A stretch of 64,000 nucleotides of DNA from positions 6,685,772 to 6,749,771 of the forward strand of contig CAIIXF020000002.1 in assembly GCA_903813345.2 (NCBI GenBank), written 5' to 3'. The DNA comes from Owenia fusiformis (taxonomy: Eukaryota > Annelida > Polychaeta > Sabellida > Oweniidae). Shown here in pieces: positions 58,401 through 63,571 of this stretch. The notes beneath the pieces are model-generated. The model did not search any database and was not told the origin of the DNA. It saw only the letters and a program-made list of their open reading frames with translations. Positions within the stretch are counted from its first letter, which is position 1, and every line of letters starts with the position of its first letter. Made by a program: the position numbers and the translations under genes.

Positions 58401-60240
58401 AGAGGAGACAGCGCCAGGAAGAGAGGAGAAAAAGAGATGAGGAGGAAAGACTTAGACAAGAGAGGGAGCTTGCTGAGTTGCAGAAAAAAGAGGTATAAAT
58501 TGTTCATCTGCTTTTTTTATTAAGATATATTTGTTGCTTCATAAAAAGATCATAATATAAATCCCTTCAGTCATCTGATACACTTAATTTGGCTCCCGTT
58601 TTAATTTGACAGATTGGCAGATTCAGAAAATCCACCAAATTAAACATCCGTCAAATTTCAGTTTGGATTTTTTGTCCAATGCACTTCAGAAATTAATCTC
58701 CAGGGGCCCCTTTTCCCGTCAACATGTCATTAATTCTACATTATGCCAAAAGAAATACAGAAAATATCTTAGTAAACACCTGTCCTAATGACATAAACAT
58801 CTACCAAAATTAAACTTCAGTCCTGAATCCGCCAAATTAAATAGCCTCCAATATTTGAAATTGAGCAAATCCGTCAAATTAAGTAGCGTCAAAATAAGTA
58901 TTCTACAGTAAATTGTTCATCTGCTTAATTTGAAGATTTCACAAGAGAAAGAGCAGATTGATGCTAAAATCTGGTTAGGTTTTCGGCATGCTGGGTAATT
59001 AATAAGGTAGCCATTTTGAATCCCAAGGCCAAAACTAAGAGGAGGAAATAACCCAGATTTCAAAGATGAACTTATCTTCATGTAAATACACATCTTTACA
59101 TGAAGAAATTTCTTTTTGATTTCTGGGTAATCTACTCCTCTGCAATACTCTATGTCTTGTTTACCAGGAGTCTAAAGAAACAGTACCAGTAACAACAACA
59201 GAGAACAAAGTTGAACAAGAGAAAGATGGAAAAGATATTAAGAAAGATGAAGAAGCTGTGGGGATGGAGGAGTCAGGTATTGATCCAGTTATGCAGAAAT
59301 ACATGCAGATGGTCCAGCAACAGAAAACGCAGGAGAAAAAGGTTGGTATGCATTTTTTCTTATGAATTTGATTACAATTCCCTTTCTTCTTGATTGCATA
59401 TTAGTACACTGTTTTAACGTTTGCTGCAGGTTGCCACCAAAGCAGTTGGCTTATGGAAACAAAATAGCAAGGAGAGAATGAGCCCTCCTACATCTGATCA
59501 TGATATCTCACTTGTGAGTGAGCCCAAGAGGTATGCATCACTACCATTAATTGTCCTTTTCAGAGTGTTGTAATTATTACTAGCCCCTGACCCCCAGGGT
59601 AGCACCATACTAATTTTTTAATTATGAATCTTGAATGTAGCACACAGCTAGGTGAAGTGGAAGGAGTTGCATCTTAAGACTGGGTTTTACTGTGGGGTCT
59701 GTTTCCAAACTGTAAATTGTATCATGATAGTGTAATACATACAACAAAGATACTGCATCCTCCTAAGCAGGTGTCCAGAATCCATACCTCCTTCCCCCCT
59801 GCTATAACCAATTTGGAAGCACCCGATTAAACTATATCACGTGATCTTATTATGCGCAATGACTTATACATGATCTCTGTCGCAGTGTTGCAACAGCCAA
59901 TCAGATTGCGAGTTCTTAATCGGGGAAATGCTAACTGCTTATCGCAGGGGGGTAAAAACAAAGAATATATTCTGGATTTTGAAGCCCTTTGATTGGAGGT
60001 TAAGATACAGTGATTGACTGTTTCTTACAATGATTGACTGTTTATGGTCTCTTTGTGGCGTCCTTGCAGAGCATGGATTCAAAATGTCACATGTATAATT
60101 GCTTCTGTTCTGAATTAAAAAATGGATTTTATTTTAGATGTCCATTTTATTTGTCACATTTAGTTAACTTATGAATATCATTTGGTTGTTTTGTATATTG
60201 CAGTATTGGAGGTGGTTCTGATGATGACTTTGAATGGTAA
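16440..60240 (+). CDS. OFD1: OFD1 centriole/centriolar-satellite protein, 24 coding exons, 1104 aa
   Basis: Coiled-coil protein of centriole distal ends and satellites, needed for ciliogenesis. Exons: 16440-16535, 17457-17657, 17977-18045, 18478-18616, 19144-19286, 20136-20309, 21690-21796, 44139-44258, 44710-44783, 44964-45055, 49882-49959, 51916-52191, 52911-53071, 53428-53643, 54177-54300, 55004-55136, 55768-55896, 56434-56769, 57147-57230, 57467-57597, 58373-58492, 59168-59341, 59430-59530, 60204-60240. All phases agree (3315 bases). Residues 14-37 (LRKKLYRSLRERGHIDSMK) match the N-terminal motif shared by OFD1/FOPNL/FOP. LisH at about 65-97 (NSLVVDHLGKCGYDYSLSVF). Coiled coil about 170-577, including QTQQALNNEIYRNPK, close to human QTQTALENEVYCNPK. 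Low-complexity Ser/Pro part 700-900, E/R-rich helix 962-1001, PVMQKYMQMVQQ near 1045, acidic end DDDFEW. Human OFD1 is about 1012 residues. Confidence 0.93.
16640..16835. repeat. Dispersed ~190 bp repeat, copy 1
   Basis: Block from CATTAGCAACAGGCC to ATTCTAGTGAAACCCCTGG in OFD1 intron 1. A diverged same-strand copy lies at about 33025-33180 (same CATTAATCTTCACC and TTTATTTAGCCTGTT words). Both copies lie next to GGTGTTCACT-type repeats, suggesting one larger family. Confidence 0.6.
17050..17390. repeat. 71-bp tandem repeat (GTGTTCCACTTATAGAGG type)
   Basis: About 4.5 copies of a 71-bp unit built from shorter GGTGTTCMACTTATARAG modules, ending about 65 bases before OFD1 exon 2. It shares the GTGTTCACT word with the 49-bp and 76-bp arrays elsewhere in this gene. 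Confidence 0.85.
19414..20135 (+). repeat. 31-bp minisatellite of the OFD1 exon 6 splice acceptor
   Basis: Twenty-four start points of TTTGAGAGGTTCAGAGAG followed by AAAATATTTTTAG, mostly 31 bp apart (some 28, 30, 35 or 36): 19414, 19445, 19473, 19504, 19535, 19566, 19597, 19628, 19659, 19694, 19725, 19756, 19791, 19821, 19852, 19883, 19914, 19950, 19981, 20012, 20043, 20074, 20105, 20136. The last is the true start of exon 6 and runs into coding sequence. Every unit except that at 19597 is preceded by TTTTAG, TTTTCAG or similar, so each carries a 3' splice site. Some units end in AATATTAATGTTTTCAG, giving a higher-order pattern. Confidence 0.92.
20136..20309 (+). CDS. OFD1: OFD1 exon 6 (58 codons)
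   Basis: Reads FERFRDTELARMRLEEQ at its start and ERERHAIERLQRQQE at its end, corresponding to human OFD1 FFKDTEIAKIKMEA to EKSTLERIHKHQE in the coiled coil. Its first 17 bases are the repeated word of the preceding minisatellite. The last repeat unit holds GATACAAACAG, a TACTAAC-like branch-site candidate at 20114-20120, only about 17 bases before the exon. Splicing at the upstream acceptors I translated (20105, 20074, 20043) reaches TGA within 12 codons. The donor is GTAATG. Confidence 0.9.
20724..21431. mobile_element. hAT-like MITE, 708 bp, 8-bp TSD
   Basis: Terminal inverted repeats CAGTGCTTGAGCTAAGC and GCTTAGCTCAAGCACTG are a perfect 17-bp match, flanked by identical CCTACAAT at 20716-20723 and 21432-21439. 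The inner arms continue with diverged GGTCCGT/GACCAG words. The CAGTG start plus 8-bp duplication is diagnostic of hAT. It has no transposase and sits in OFD1 intron 6. Confidence 0.88.
21922..22110. repeat. 70-bp tandem repeat, three copies
   Basis: Units start at 21922, 21992 and 22062 (the last diverged) and carry GTATGGTACCATRAAATATG and TCCCATATGTTARTG. A related GTGCTGT/ACAGTATGG cluster appears at 57320-57400. It lies at the start of OFD1 intron 7. Confidence 0.65.
22610..22985. mobile_element. hAT-like MITE, 376 bp, 8-bp TSD
   Basis: Left end TAGATGTCACGGA and right end TCCGTGACACCTCTA pair as inverted repeats with a 2-base gap. Flanks are identical ATTGTTAT at 22602-22609 and 22986-22993. 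Inside are runs of CGGAACGGTTCGG and, inverted, CCGGAACCGAACC. Open frames on both strands here are fortuitous. Confidence 0.82.
23818..28686. mobile_element. Foldback-like element 1 (4.87 kb, long inverted arms)
   Basis: Ends CTACAGGGTGTCAAATGGCG and CGCCATTTGACACCCTGTAG are inverted, with TTAT on both sides (23814-23817, 28687-28690). Each arm is about 1.5-2 kb and holds a 300-bp single part (with GACGCGCCGTATCCGGGGC and its inverse) plus about three tandem copies of a ~365-bp unit (word ATCAAAAGTGGGCGTCGCCC). The central 1.2 kb (about 25400-26580) is unique. On the minus strand near 26210-26310 it has a broken coding trace (MTKTAIKDFLDPFTIEDEG) with stops, probably a dead internal ORF. The superfamily is not resolved; the 4-bp duplication argues against hAT. 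Confidence 0.8.
28687..30460. other. OFD1 intron 7 stretch before channel gene A
   Basis: AT-rich non-coding sequence. A GTGAACACC-family fragment lies at about 30205-30340 (CACTTCAAGACACA, CTCCTGTATAAAATCCCCT, related to 10480-10530). No gene, RNA or element boundary recognised elsewhere in the stretch. Confidence 0.4.
30461..32140 (-). CDS. DEG/ENaC-family sodium channel A, intronless, 559 aa
   Basis: Subunit of a trimeric, typically amiloride-sensitive plasma-membrane cation channel. One uninterrupted frame holds the whole fold: HG gating motif H15-G16 (SGHGWG), TM1 about 30-52, the post-TM1 motif FPSVTVCP at 73-80, a large Cys-rich ectodomain with GECAEHNT, TRNTCRIKCIEKVIQRQCGC and CECEYNCTYVDYE, then TM2 at about 488-515 with the selectivity-filter G-x-S (GVS, 497-499) in SEIGGVLGIFVGVS. 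The cytosolic tail is short. The length is typical. The gating stimulus (peptide, acid, mechanical) cannot be read from sequence. It is antisense in OFD1 intron 7, with a close paralogue at 37965-39638. Lack of introns is unusual for this family in animals and suggests a retrocopy origin. Confidence 0.92.
   Translation of the reverse strand: MKRIINEFTSNTSGHGWGMINQTSSKFGKALWVAITLLSTIAAIIWVSTIIVRYVKYETIDRVEAKVDEDIIFPSVTVCPLYGISSMKIAEVYSDPNSDYISLNNFLSSSYALVDELAQITNETYLSIMTNTILVARSNRGYYANLGVSGVSTIGHEFGDFIPYCLYQEKECSAADFQKLVHHEYKNCYTFNGGDINISKPIISSTGAQKGLSLTLYLENSENAYVAYNVNRVMTAASGARVIIHEKGTLPDPDNEGFDVEPGHLISVALSANKRQLLKQPWGECAEHNTLHSTDYKYTRNTCRIKCIEKVIQRQCGCRYDLLPVDINATTELDIQPCGKFNIKEWLKATEANTTVLKEDLAKVICSKEEHQWTALAKDIPSCECEYNCTYVDYEIETSQSVWPMRGSELDFFCQLSYLNISGSFFERFQNSIGIHCNSFMEYINVAQNHGDELRANVLRVNVYFKTLEVKYTIQDEGFSLVSMISEIGGVLGIFVGVSIITILEIFVLCSGIVHVIINSKKVSSEINVKEIKSTSKSKLEESSNHKPDDSYYDQFKKY
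32193..32200 (-). promoter_or_regulatory. Possible TATA box of channel gene A
   Basis: On the minus strand TATATAAA lies 53-60 bases before the ATG at 32140. The matching place in gene B reads GATAAAGATA, so the box is not conserved between the copies. Weak call. Confidence 0.3.
33025..33180. repeat. Dispersed ~190 bp repeat, copy 2
   Basis: Matches 16640-16835 (see that entry). Just left, at 32930-33000, is a single unexpanded AACACCTCTC/CTCAATGTAAACACTTCT repeat that corresponds to the start of the 49-bp array in the other channel-gene copy. Confidence 0.55.
33419..36855. mobile_element. Inverted-repeat transposon, 3.44 kb, 6-bp TSD
   Basis: Ends CACTGGGGGGTATCGTGATG and its exact inverse, with ~300-bp terminal inverted repeats (33419-33720 and 36555-36855). 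Flanked by ACTTTA at 33413-33418 and 36856-36861. The paralogous site at 43158-43175 reads CACTAGCAGTCACTTTAATG with one ACTTTA and no insert. The word GATGCAACAACA recurs in both terminal regions and forms a hairpin near each tip. The interior carries a nested repeat element (34295-34806) and several AGGTCAACNGGCAAANTTGT units around 35090-35760, but no transposase. CACTG ends suggest a CACTA- or Chapaev-like group, but a 6-bp duplication does not fit these well. Confidence 0.85.
34295..34806. repeat. Nested element made of CCCCATCGAGTCCCA-type words
   Basis: Ends AGCCCGGTATACAC and GTGTATACCGGGCT are inverted, with TTA on each side (34292-34294, 34807-34809). The inside is a dense run of CCCCATNGNGTCCCAT words; the left half is mainly C-rich and the right half mainly the G-rich complement, so the element folds on itself. 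A third end-like word, TTGGTGTATGTCGGGCTTCA, sits inside at about 34480. It is stop-poor on both strands, producing a 206-codon frame that is not a gene. Confidence 0.7.
37520..37795. repeat. 16-bp minisatellite, ACAACTCATCCCTTAG
   Basis: About 17 degenerate copies of ACAACTCATCYCTKRG, ending ~170 bases downstream of channel gene B's stop (minus strand). Not seen downstream of copy A, so it arose or expanded after the duplication. Confidence 0.85.
37818..37823 (-). terminator. Candidate poly(A) signal of channel gene B
   Basis: Minus-strand AATAAA 142 bases after the stop codon at 37965. Placed by position and hexamer only. Confidence 0.4.
37965..39638 (-). CDS. DEG/ENaC-family sodium channel B, intronless, 557 aa
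   Basis: Tandem paralogue of the gene at 30461-32140, same strand. Both have HG motif, TM1, FPSVTVCP, TRNTCKIKCMEKVIQRQCGC, CECEYNCTYVDY and the pore GVLGIFIGVS. TM1, the finger/palm Cys region and TM2 are almost unchanged; differences cluster after the first transmembrane helix (about residues 84-140, e.g. GFSSEKRGEAFSD against GISSMKIAEVYSD) and in the cytosolic tail (HDEEMSDHKTDDPYYD-like against LEESSNHKPDDSYYD). No stop or frameshift, so both appear functional. A related promoter-side flank continues to about 40500. It is nested antisense in OFD1 intron 7. Confidence 0.92.
   Translation of the reverse strand: MKQILNEFTSNTSGHGWGMINQTSSKFGKALWVAITLLSTIAAIIWVSTIIVRYVKYETIDRVEAKVDEDIIFPSVTVCPLYGFSSEKRGEAFSDPNSDFKSLKNFIMSLYGNADELAQVTNETREFILTNTVSEIKSNRGSYDNMGVSGVSTLGHEFRDFIPLCFYQEKECEVADFQMIVHHEYKNCYTFNGGDINISKPIISSTGAQKGLSLTLYLENSEYAFVGYDSNRMMTAASGARVIIHEKGTLPDPDNEGFDVEPGHLISVALSANKRQLLKQPWGECAEHNTLHSTDFKYTRNTCKIKCMEKVIQRQCGCRYDFLPVDINATTESDIQPCGKFNKEEWLKTSGANSTILKEDLERVKCSKEEHQWTILSKDIPNCECEYNCTYVDYQMETSQSVWPTRGSELDFYCQLNYLNISGSLLERFQNSIGVHCTNYGEYVNVSKNHGDELRANVLRVNVYFKTLEMKYTIQEEGFSLVSMISEIGGVLGIFIGVSIITILEAFVLCSGIVLAIINSKKVSSEINVKEFKSTPKHKHEEMSDHKTDDPYYDHFV
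39890..40205. mobile_element. Palindromic repeat family, copy 1
   Basis: Arms GCAATTCAGGATATATTCTG with GAAATTCTGTATTGGAACTA and their inverses, then a tail with CAACTGAGATTGTCCCCTC and ACCAATCAGAGGGCTTCA. The same element occurs in reverse orientation at about 60975-61290. Two copies in opposite orientation mark it as dispersed; no coding capacity. Confidence 0.65.
40510..41225. repeat. 49-bp tandem repeat (GTGTTCAGATTTCACTTGTT)
   Basis: About 12 copies of a 49-bp unit: GTGTTCAGATTTCACTTGTT, then AATCTGAACACTTTTGACT, then a T-rich spacer ending AGTG. Each unit has an inverted pair (GTGTTCAGATT / AATCTGAACAC). It starts at the place where the duplicate flank of gene A has only one repeat copy (32930-33000). 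Confidence 0.88.
41226..44138. other. Distal part of OFD1 intron 7
   Basis: No gene found. The stretch 43080-43340 matches the flank around 33330-33418 plus 36856-37060 and contains the empty site of the 3.4 kb transposon at 43158-43175. The stretch 41230-43070 has no counterpart near gene A. It contains AT-rich unique-looking DNA and a GTCACCACAAGG word near 41850. Confidence 0.45.
44300..44475. repeat. GTCACC...GGTGACATATTG hairpin repeats
   Basis: Three GTGGTGACATATT(G/A)-type blocks, two with an upstream GTCAC partner (GTCACTCCAAAATTGTGGTG). Related hairpins occur at 53094-53122 and 56269-56296, all in OFD1 introns on the same strand. A short dispersed family. Confidence 0.6.
44902..44963 (+). 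pseudogene. Duplicated acceptor and shortened copy of OFD1 exon 10
   Basis: TTGTAATTTCAGAGGAAACT occurs twice, 61 bases apart. The second (AG at 44963) opens the real exon 10. After the first (AG at 44902), an AGGAAACTAGAAGC start joins AAAGAGCTACAAGAAA, the exon with about 36 bases missing. Splicing there reads TAG after 22 codons, so it is a decoy. Confidence 0.7.
45114..49398. mobile_element. Foldback-like element 2 (4.29 kb, ~1.05 kb inverted arms)
   Basis: Ends TGGGAGCAAA and TTTGCTCCCA, then AAAGGACACGGAA and AGGCGAGCTAAGCGA in both arms. Arms cover about 45114-46150 and 48360-49398; each has two tandem copies of a ~170-bp unit (AATTCTGAATCCGCG, TTGCTATGGTAACCAA, CCCACTTTTAGGGGCTCTTT) and a G- or C-run (46005-46018, 48478-48490). 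The middle (about 46905-48110) is a degenerate minisatellite. No clear target duplication and no transposase. The 135-codon frame at 45976-46383 crosses an arm boundary and is not a gene. Confidence 0.75.
46905..48110. repeat. Degenerate GGGGCCACTNGGATGCTTTT minisatellite
   Basis: Dozens of diverged GGGGCCAC...GGATGCTTTT units of 20-35 bp in the centre of foldback-like element 2, including a longer duplicated block (about 47230-47400 against 47430-47600). Open frames on both strands here are repeat by-products. Confidence 0.8.
49480..49700 (+). repeat. Possible tRNA-derived SINE
   Basis: ATAGCTCAGCATGTCCCAGA resembles a tRNA A-box region, and GCGGGTTCAGGC 30 bases later a B box (GGTTCRANNCC). 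A non-tRNA body follows (CAGGGTGTTTGACTGAGTG to CTTCAAGGAAGATCTGCCTT). The 3' end is unclear; it may run to about 49860. In OFD1 intron 10, just after foldback-like element 2. Confidence 0.4.
50005..51600. repeat. 76-bp tandem repeat, ~20 copies
   Basis: Unit: ACACCTGTCTCTAGTGGACA, CCCTTCCTCCGCACATACTC, TACTGACTTCTGTTTAAATT, ACCCTCTCTCTAGTGA. Variants (TAATGAACACC, GTCTAAATT, units lacking the first 24 bases) recur in a fixed order, giving a higher-order repeat. It begins with a classic dispersed head, CAGTGAAACCTGTCTAAGTG, at 50008. It fills most of OFD1 intron 11. Confidence 0.93.
52582..52905. repeat. Tandem duplication abutting OFD1 exon 13
   Basis: Two diverged copies (about 52582-52749 and 52750-52905) of a block starting ATATTGCATAGTTTTATAAC and containing TTTGAGCCTGATTTG. 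The second ends ACTCATTTTCATAACAG at the real acceptor; the first ends ACTCAATTTCAAAATATT, where the acceptor AG is lost. Confidence 0.65.
55237..55510 (+). repeat. GTGAGTCTCTC minisatellite downstream of OFD1 exon 16
   Basis: About 16 copies of GTGAGTCT, each within TTGTGAGTCTCTCACTTG or TTGTGAGTCTTTCC contexts, with GTGAGGCT variants. It starts 100 bases after the exon 16 donor (GTATGT at 55137). GTGAGT is a near-consensus 5' splice site core. Confidence 0.85.
57467..57597 (+). CDS. OFD1: OFD1 exon 20, with a possible 18-base alternative acceptor
   Basis: The acceptor ATTCAG at 57466 opens GVYDILGEPAEPDDKQGQA; a second acceptor ATATTTTAG at 57484 would start at GEPAEPDDKQ. Both keep frame with exon 19 (phase 1), so isoforms differing by six residues are possible. 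The exon ends EQEEKRRQ at a GTAAGA donor. Confidence 0.75.
57886..58077. mobile_element. Palindromic MITE, copy 2
   Basis: Same family as 6925-7133: AACTTGTATTCGCGAATGCA with GGATTAATCTACT in the left arm, and AGTAGGTTAATCC with TGAATACAAGGTT in the right arm. In OFD1 intron 20. Confidence 0.65.
58570..58915. repeat. AATTTGGC/GCCAAATT repeat family member
   Basis: Left part TTAATTTGGCTCCCGTTTTA, then CCACCAAATTAAACATCC and, near the end, ATCCGTCAAATTAAGTAGC. A related and stronger unit is at 63905-64000 (TTAATTTGGCGCCCGCTTTA, then repeated TTTGGCGAA and inverse TTCGCCAA), cut by the window edge. Confidence 0.5.
59756..60001. mobile_element. Mutator-like MITE, copy 2 (246 bp, 9-bp TSD)
   Basis: Starts CATCCTCCTAAGCAGG and ends TTGGAGGTT; flanks AAGATACTG (59747-59755) and AAGATACAG (60002-60010), one mismatch. 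Close copy of 11623-11867. In OFD1 intron 23, about 200 bases before the last exon. Confidence 0.8.
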
Positions 60241-60837
60241 CTATGACAATGGTAACCATGGCAATGGTAACCATAGTTAGTAGTGAGATACCATACAAAC
60301 AATGTGCCAAACAGATGCTACCTCTAGGCTTCAGATGATGACATTGATGGGAATTATTCAGCATCAGTTGAAAAATTGGACCTTAGAAAGACTTACTTGT
60401 GAATTTTCGAAACTCAAGTCAGACAATTAAAGCCATGAGTGGAGCAATACTAGCAAGGCTGCCTCTTCAAAATTCAATTTTTCAGACATTTTTTAATTAA
60501 CACCGTGAAAATGACATAATATTATGATGGCATTATTTCCCCTTTCATACAAATTAGCCTCACCAATTTAAATTTGCCTCACCACTTTTTCATTTTTGGA
60601 AACAACAGCTAGAAAAAAGTCTAAATCATTCAAAGGACTGTTATTGTCATTGGGATCTGGGACACAACGGGGTAAAATTGCTTCATTATGAATTTTTGGA
60701 CATTTCACAGATACAAAATCCTCAATAACAACAGTTTTATGTCAAAATACTTCAGTTTAACCCAGCTTTGGTAGATGGACCATTTTTTCCTTGCTGGCTT
60801 CATCTGAGAAAGAATGGAATATTGCTACAGATGAAAA

Positions 60838-60912
60838 AATAAACTGTAAATAACATTGTCATAGACTTATATAGATTTTAAAGTTTTAGGCTCTACATAT
60901 CAACACAATAAA
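60838..60912 (+). terminator. OFD1: Candidate OFD1 poly(A) signals
   Basis: AATAAA at 60838-60843 and 60907-60912, 600-670 bases after the stop at 60240. They imply a 3' UTR of about 0.6-0.7 kb. Positional evidence only. Confidence 0.4.
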
Positions 60913-60974
60913 AAGATAAACTGTTCTTATCTATGTAGTTTTGGGCTTCTGCATATACATATATTTTGTATTAT

Positions 60975-61290
60975 CGTCTGATCTGTAAAATGAAGCCTTC
61001 TGATTGGTCAGTTCTTGTAATATTGTGCTGTACCAATCTCTATTGCTACTGAGATTGTCCCCATTGATCCTCTCTGTCGCAATACAAAAAATATTGGTAT
61101 GGAGAAGACATTTTCAGTAGCAATACAGAGAATCACACGATAAAAACGTTATAGAATGATTTGAAGGGCAATACAGGATATCTTCTGCTCTCGATATTCT
61201 GTATTGGAACTCGACTTTGTCTTGTTCCAATACAGAATTTCTTGAGCAGAATATATCCTGTATTGCTTTTCAAATCATTCAATAAGTTAT
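60975..61290. mobile_element. Palindromic repeat family, copy 2 (inverted)
   Basis: Reverse-orientation copy of 39890-40205: AAATGAAGCCTTCTGATTGG, ACTGAGATTGTCCCC, then arms ATATTCTGTATTGGAACTCG and TTCCAATACAGAATTTC with GAGCAGAATATATCCTG. Just beyond OFD1. Confidence 0.65.
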
Positions 61291-62240
61291 AATATAGTAA
61301 TGCTGTTTAATGTTATAATAGTCTCATACAATGTATAAATGTAGAAGATCTTTCCAAAATGAATTTATTGTTAAATTATTACGTAAAATACATTCAATGT
61401 AAAACAATATTGTTTATATCGTTTTGTGTGCATCTTTCCCATGAGTAAAGGGAGATATGTACTTTTGGAACTTTTGCAGTGCTCATTGGAGTCGCACGTT
61501 ATTTAAAGGATTAGATAACTCATTCCATATATAGTCTACATCTTTCACCTAAAGCCTGTAATCCTACCAACATAGTTTAAAGGGGATATAAGAAAGCTCT
61601 CCATCCACCCAACCGTTTGTGCATATGTCCCGGGGTTAACTCAAATATCGGTCAAATAGTTTTACGCAAAAACATAGCACATGGTATGGCTCACAGCTCT
61701 TTGCATATAGTGTCTGTTCTAAACAAATGTCTTTATGCCAATGTCCTGTTATGATGACCTTGATCACTGCAATATACTCAGAAGGTCTACCATTTTGTGA
61801 GAGCTGAAAATATAAGAACAATACCTTTTTAGCATCGATACACTAAACTCTATCATTATAGTACAAAATTATGAATTCAAAGATTGCAACGTTTCTAATA
61901 TGTGTACTCGTAGTGTCTTTGGAATAATGTAACTGATAAAAACAATAACTCCATGTGCTCTCTGAATAGTTTGCCAATGTATCTGTTATGATATTATATC
62001 CCCGGGGTTTATGTACACTAAAAGTATTTCGTTCAGTATCTTCATCCGGGTACTTACAATAAATATGTCTACCTAACTTCTGCTTGTCTGTCATTTAATG
62101 GACCATAATATATCATAACAGTATCCTCTAACTTGTGTCCAAGAAAATTTCAATTCTGTATACACTCATTGATCCTAGGTCAATGTTTACATTGAATGGT
62201 TTTTTGATGATCAAACTTTTTAGAAAACTTTTTAATCAAC
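61291..62240. other. Convergent intergenic region
   Basis: Between the 3' end of OFD1 (+) and the 3' part of the next gene (-). No coding sequence with a recognisable protein; AT-rich, no repeat boundary seen. Confidence 0.35.
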
Positions 62241-63571
62241 TCACGATGCAATCTGTTTTCCACCTTTCTCAGTCACTATCTTCTTTCCCGAAGAGCTCCA
62301 CTTAACAATCTGTGTTAGCATTGATTCATACGCCATCTTTGTTTCCTCATCCATAGAGAATAGCTTATCATCACTAAGCAACTTGAGCACGCATGGTATC
62401 CATCCACTACGTAATATAGTCCCTTGTAGTACTGGGAAGCTAGGAATACTTGCGCATAGCACTGAAACATAGAAAAAATTCCATGAGTCATTACTACACC
62501 TTGGATGCACATGCTATATTTTTCTGTTCTATACTATTATATTTTATGTGGTGTGTCATTCAGGTAGATTTTCTCAAAACCAATCATAAGTGTTCAAATA
62601 TTTGTTTCATCAGCAGCTGTCAATCAAAATGTTATAAGTGATGGTATATCTAGCTTATAAAATCATGATGACGATAAGTCATGAACATGCGTTGTAAAGC
62701 CTTTGGAACCTCTAAACAAGGCAAATTCCTGGATGAGATCATACCAGATTAGAATTTAGGATCTAAAAAGGATACAATGCGTTTCACTTCCGAAGTACTT
62801 CACCTTGAGTTCATAGAATAGCATATCACCGAGCATTATAATCAAAGGAACAGTGATAAATCTTGAATGCACACCAGATTAGAGATTTTATGATCTTAAA
62901 TAGGATGCAATTTGTTTCACTTCATAAGTACTTCACCTTGAGTTATTAGAATAGCATATCACAGGGCATTATAATTTAAGTAAATAGCCTAGTTAAGAAA
63001 TTTGGTAAATCAAAACTTCAAACCATAATTACATTGTATTTCAGAAAAATGTCCATCTGATGTTTTTTATGAGACATATCAAGGTAATTAAAATCTTTGG
63101 TAGCTTTTAAGTTAAGACGATAATTCCATTGTGTTCTAAGAAAATGTCAATCCGATGTCGTTTTTTCATGAACCAATGTTTAGATTATTCTCTTTCATTT
63201 AAATGGTGTTCACTCAGTTGTCAGAAGAGAATGAAGGCTAATCAAGATCTTAAGTAACTTAAAACCAATAACTTTGTATTTTTACATTCAATTTACAGCC
63301 ATGCAAGAAAATGTCAATCTCTTTTTACCAACAACAAATGAATCATATATGAATGTCCTAAAAGTTGAACTTCGATGTTAATTGGGACTTAATATAAAAT
63401 CATTACCTTGCATTCCTAGATGCCAGAGCTCTGCTAAATCTGACCAGGATTCTCTGTAAGGCTCAGATAACACTATAACGCAGCCTCGTTTTGATTTCTC
63501 CATCACATGGGCGCGGCTGAGAAAGTGAACAGCGGCAGTGAAGAATTTGGATTGTTTTGATTGGTCAATTT
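62241..63571 (-). CDS. Unidentified helical protein, two 3' exons (partial)
   Basis: Minus-strand exons 63407-63571 (donor GTAATG, acceptor TTTTTCAG) and 62241-62461 (acceptor TATGTTTCAG), in frame. They read FFTAAVHFLSRAHVMEKSKR and WSDLAELWHLGMQ, then VLCASIPSFPVLQGTILRSG, WIPCVLKLLSDDKLFSMDEE and MLTQIVKWSSSGKKIVTEKG, ending KQIAS. The rest lies beyond the window. Leu-rich amphipathic helices suggest an armadillo/HEAT-like solenoid; a rotatin-type centriolar protein is one guess I cannot support. The end is ambiguous: TGA at 62241-62243 overlaps a perfect GTGAGT donor (62239-62244), so the exon may instead end at 62245 and continue to an unseen exon. Confidence 0.6.
62462..63406. other. 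Intron of the right-end gene
   Basis: Holds a short piece (62565-62635, GATTTTCTCAAAACCAATC then GTTCAAATATTTGTTTCATC) matching the flanks of both channel genes (33355-33402, 43112-43152), so that segment is a dispersed repeat. Two diverged copies of a ~120-bp block with ACTTCACCTTGAGT lie at 62740-62850 and 62870-62970. Confidence 0.45.
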
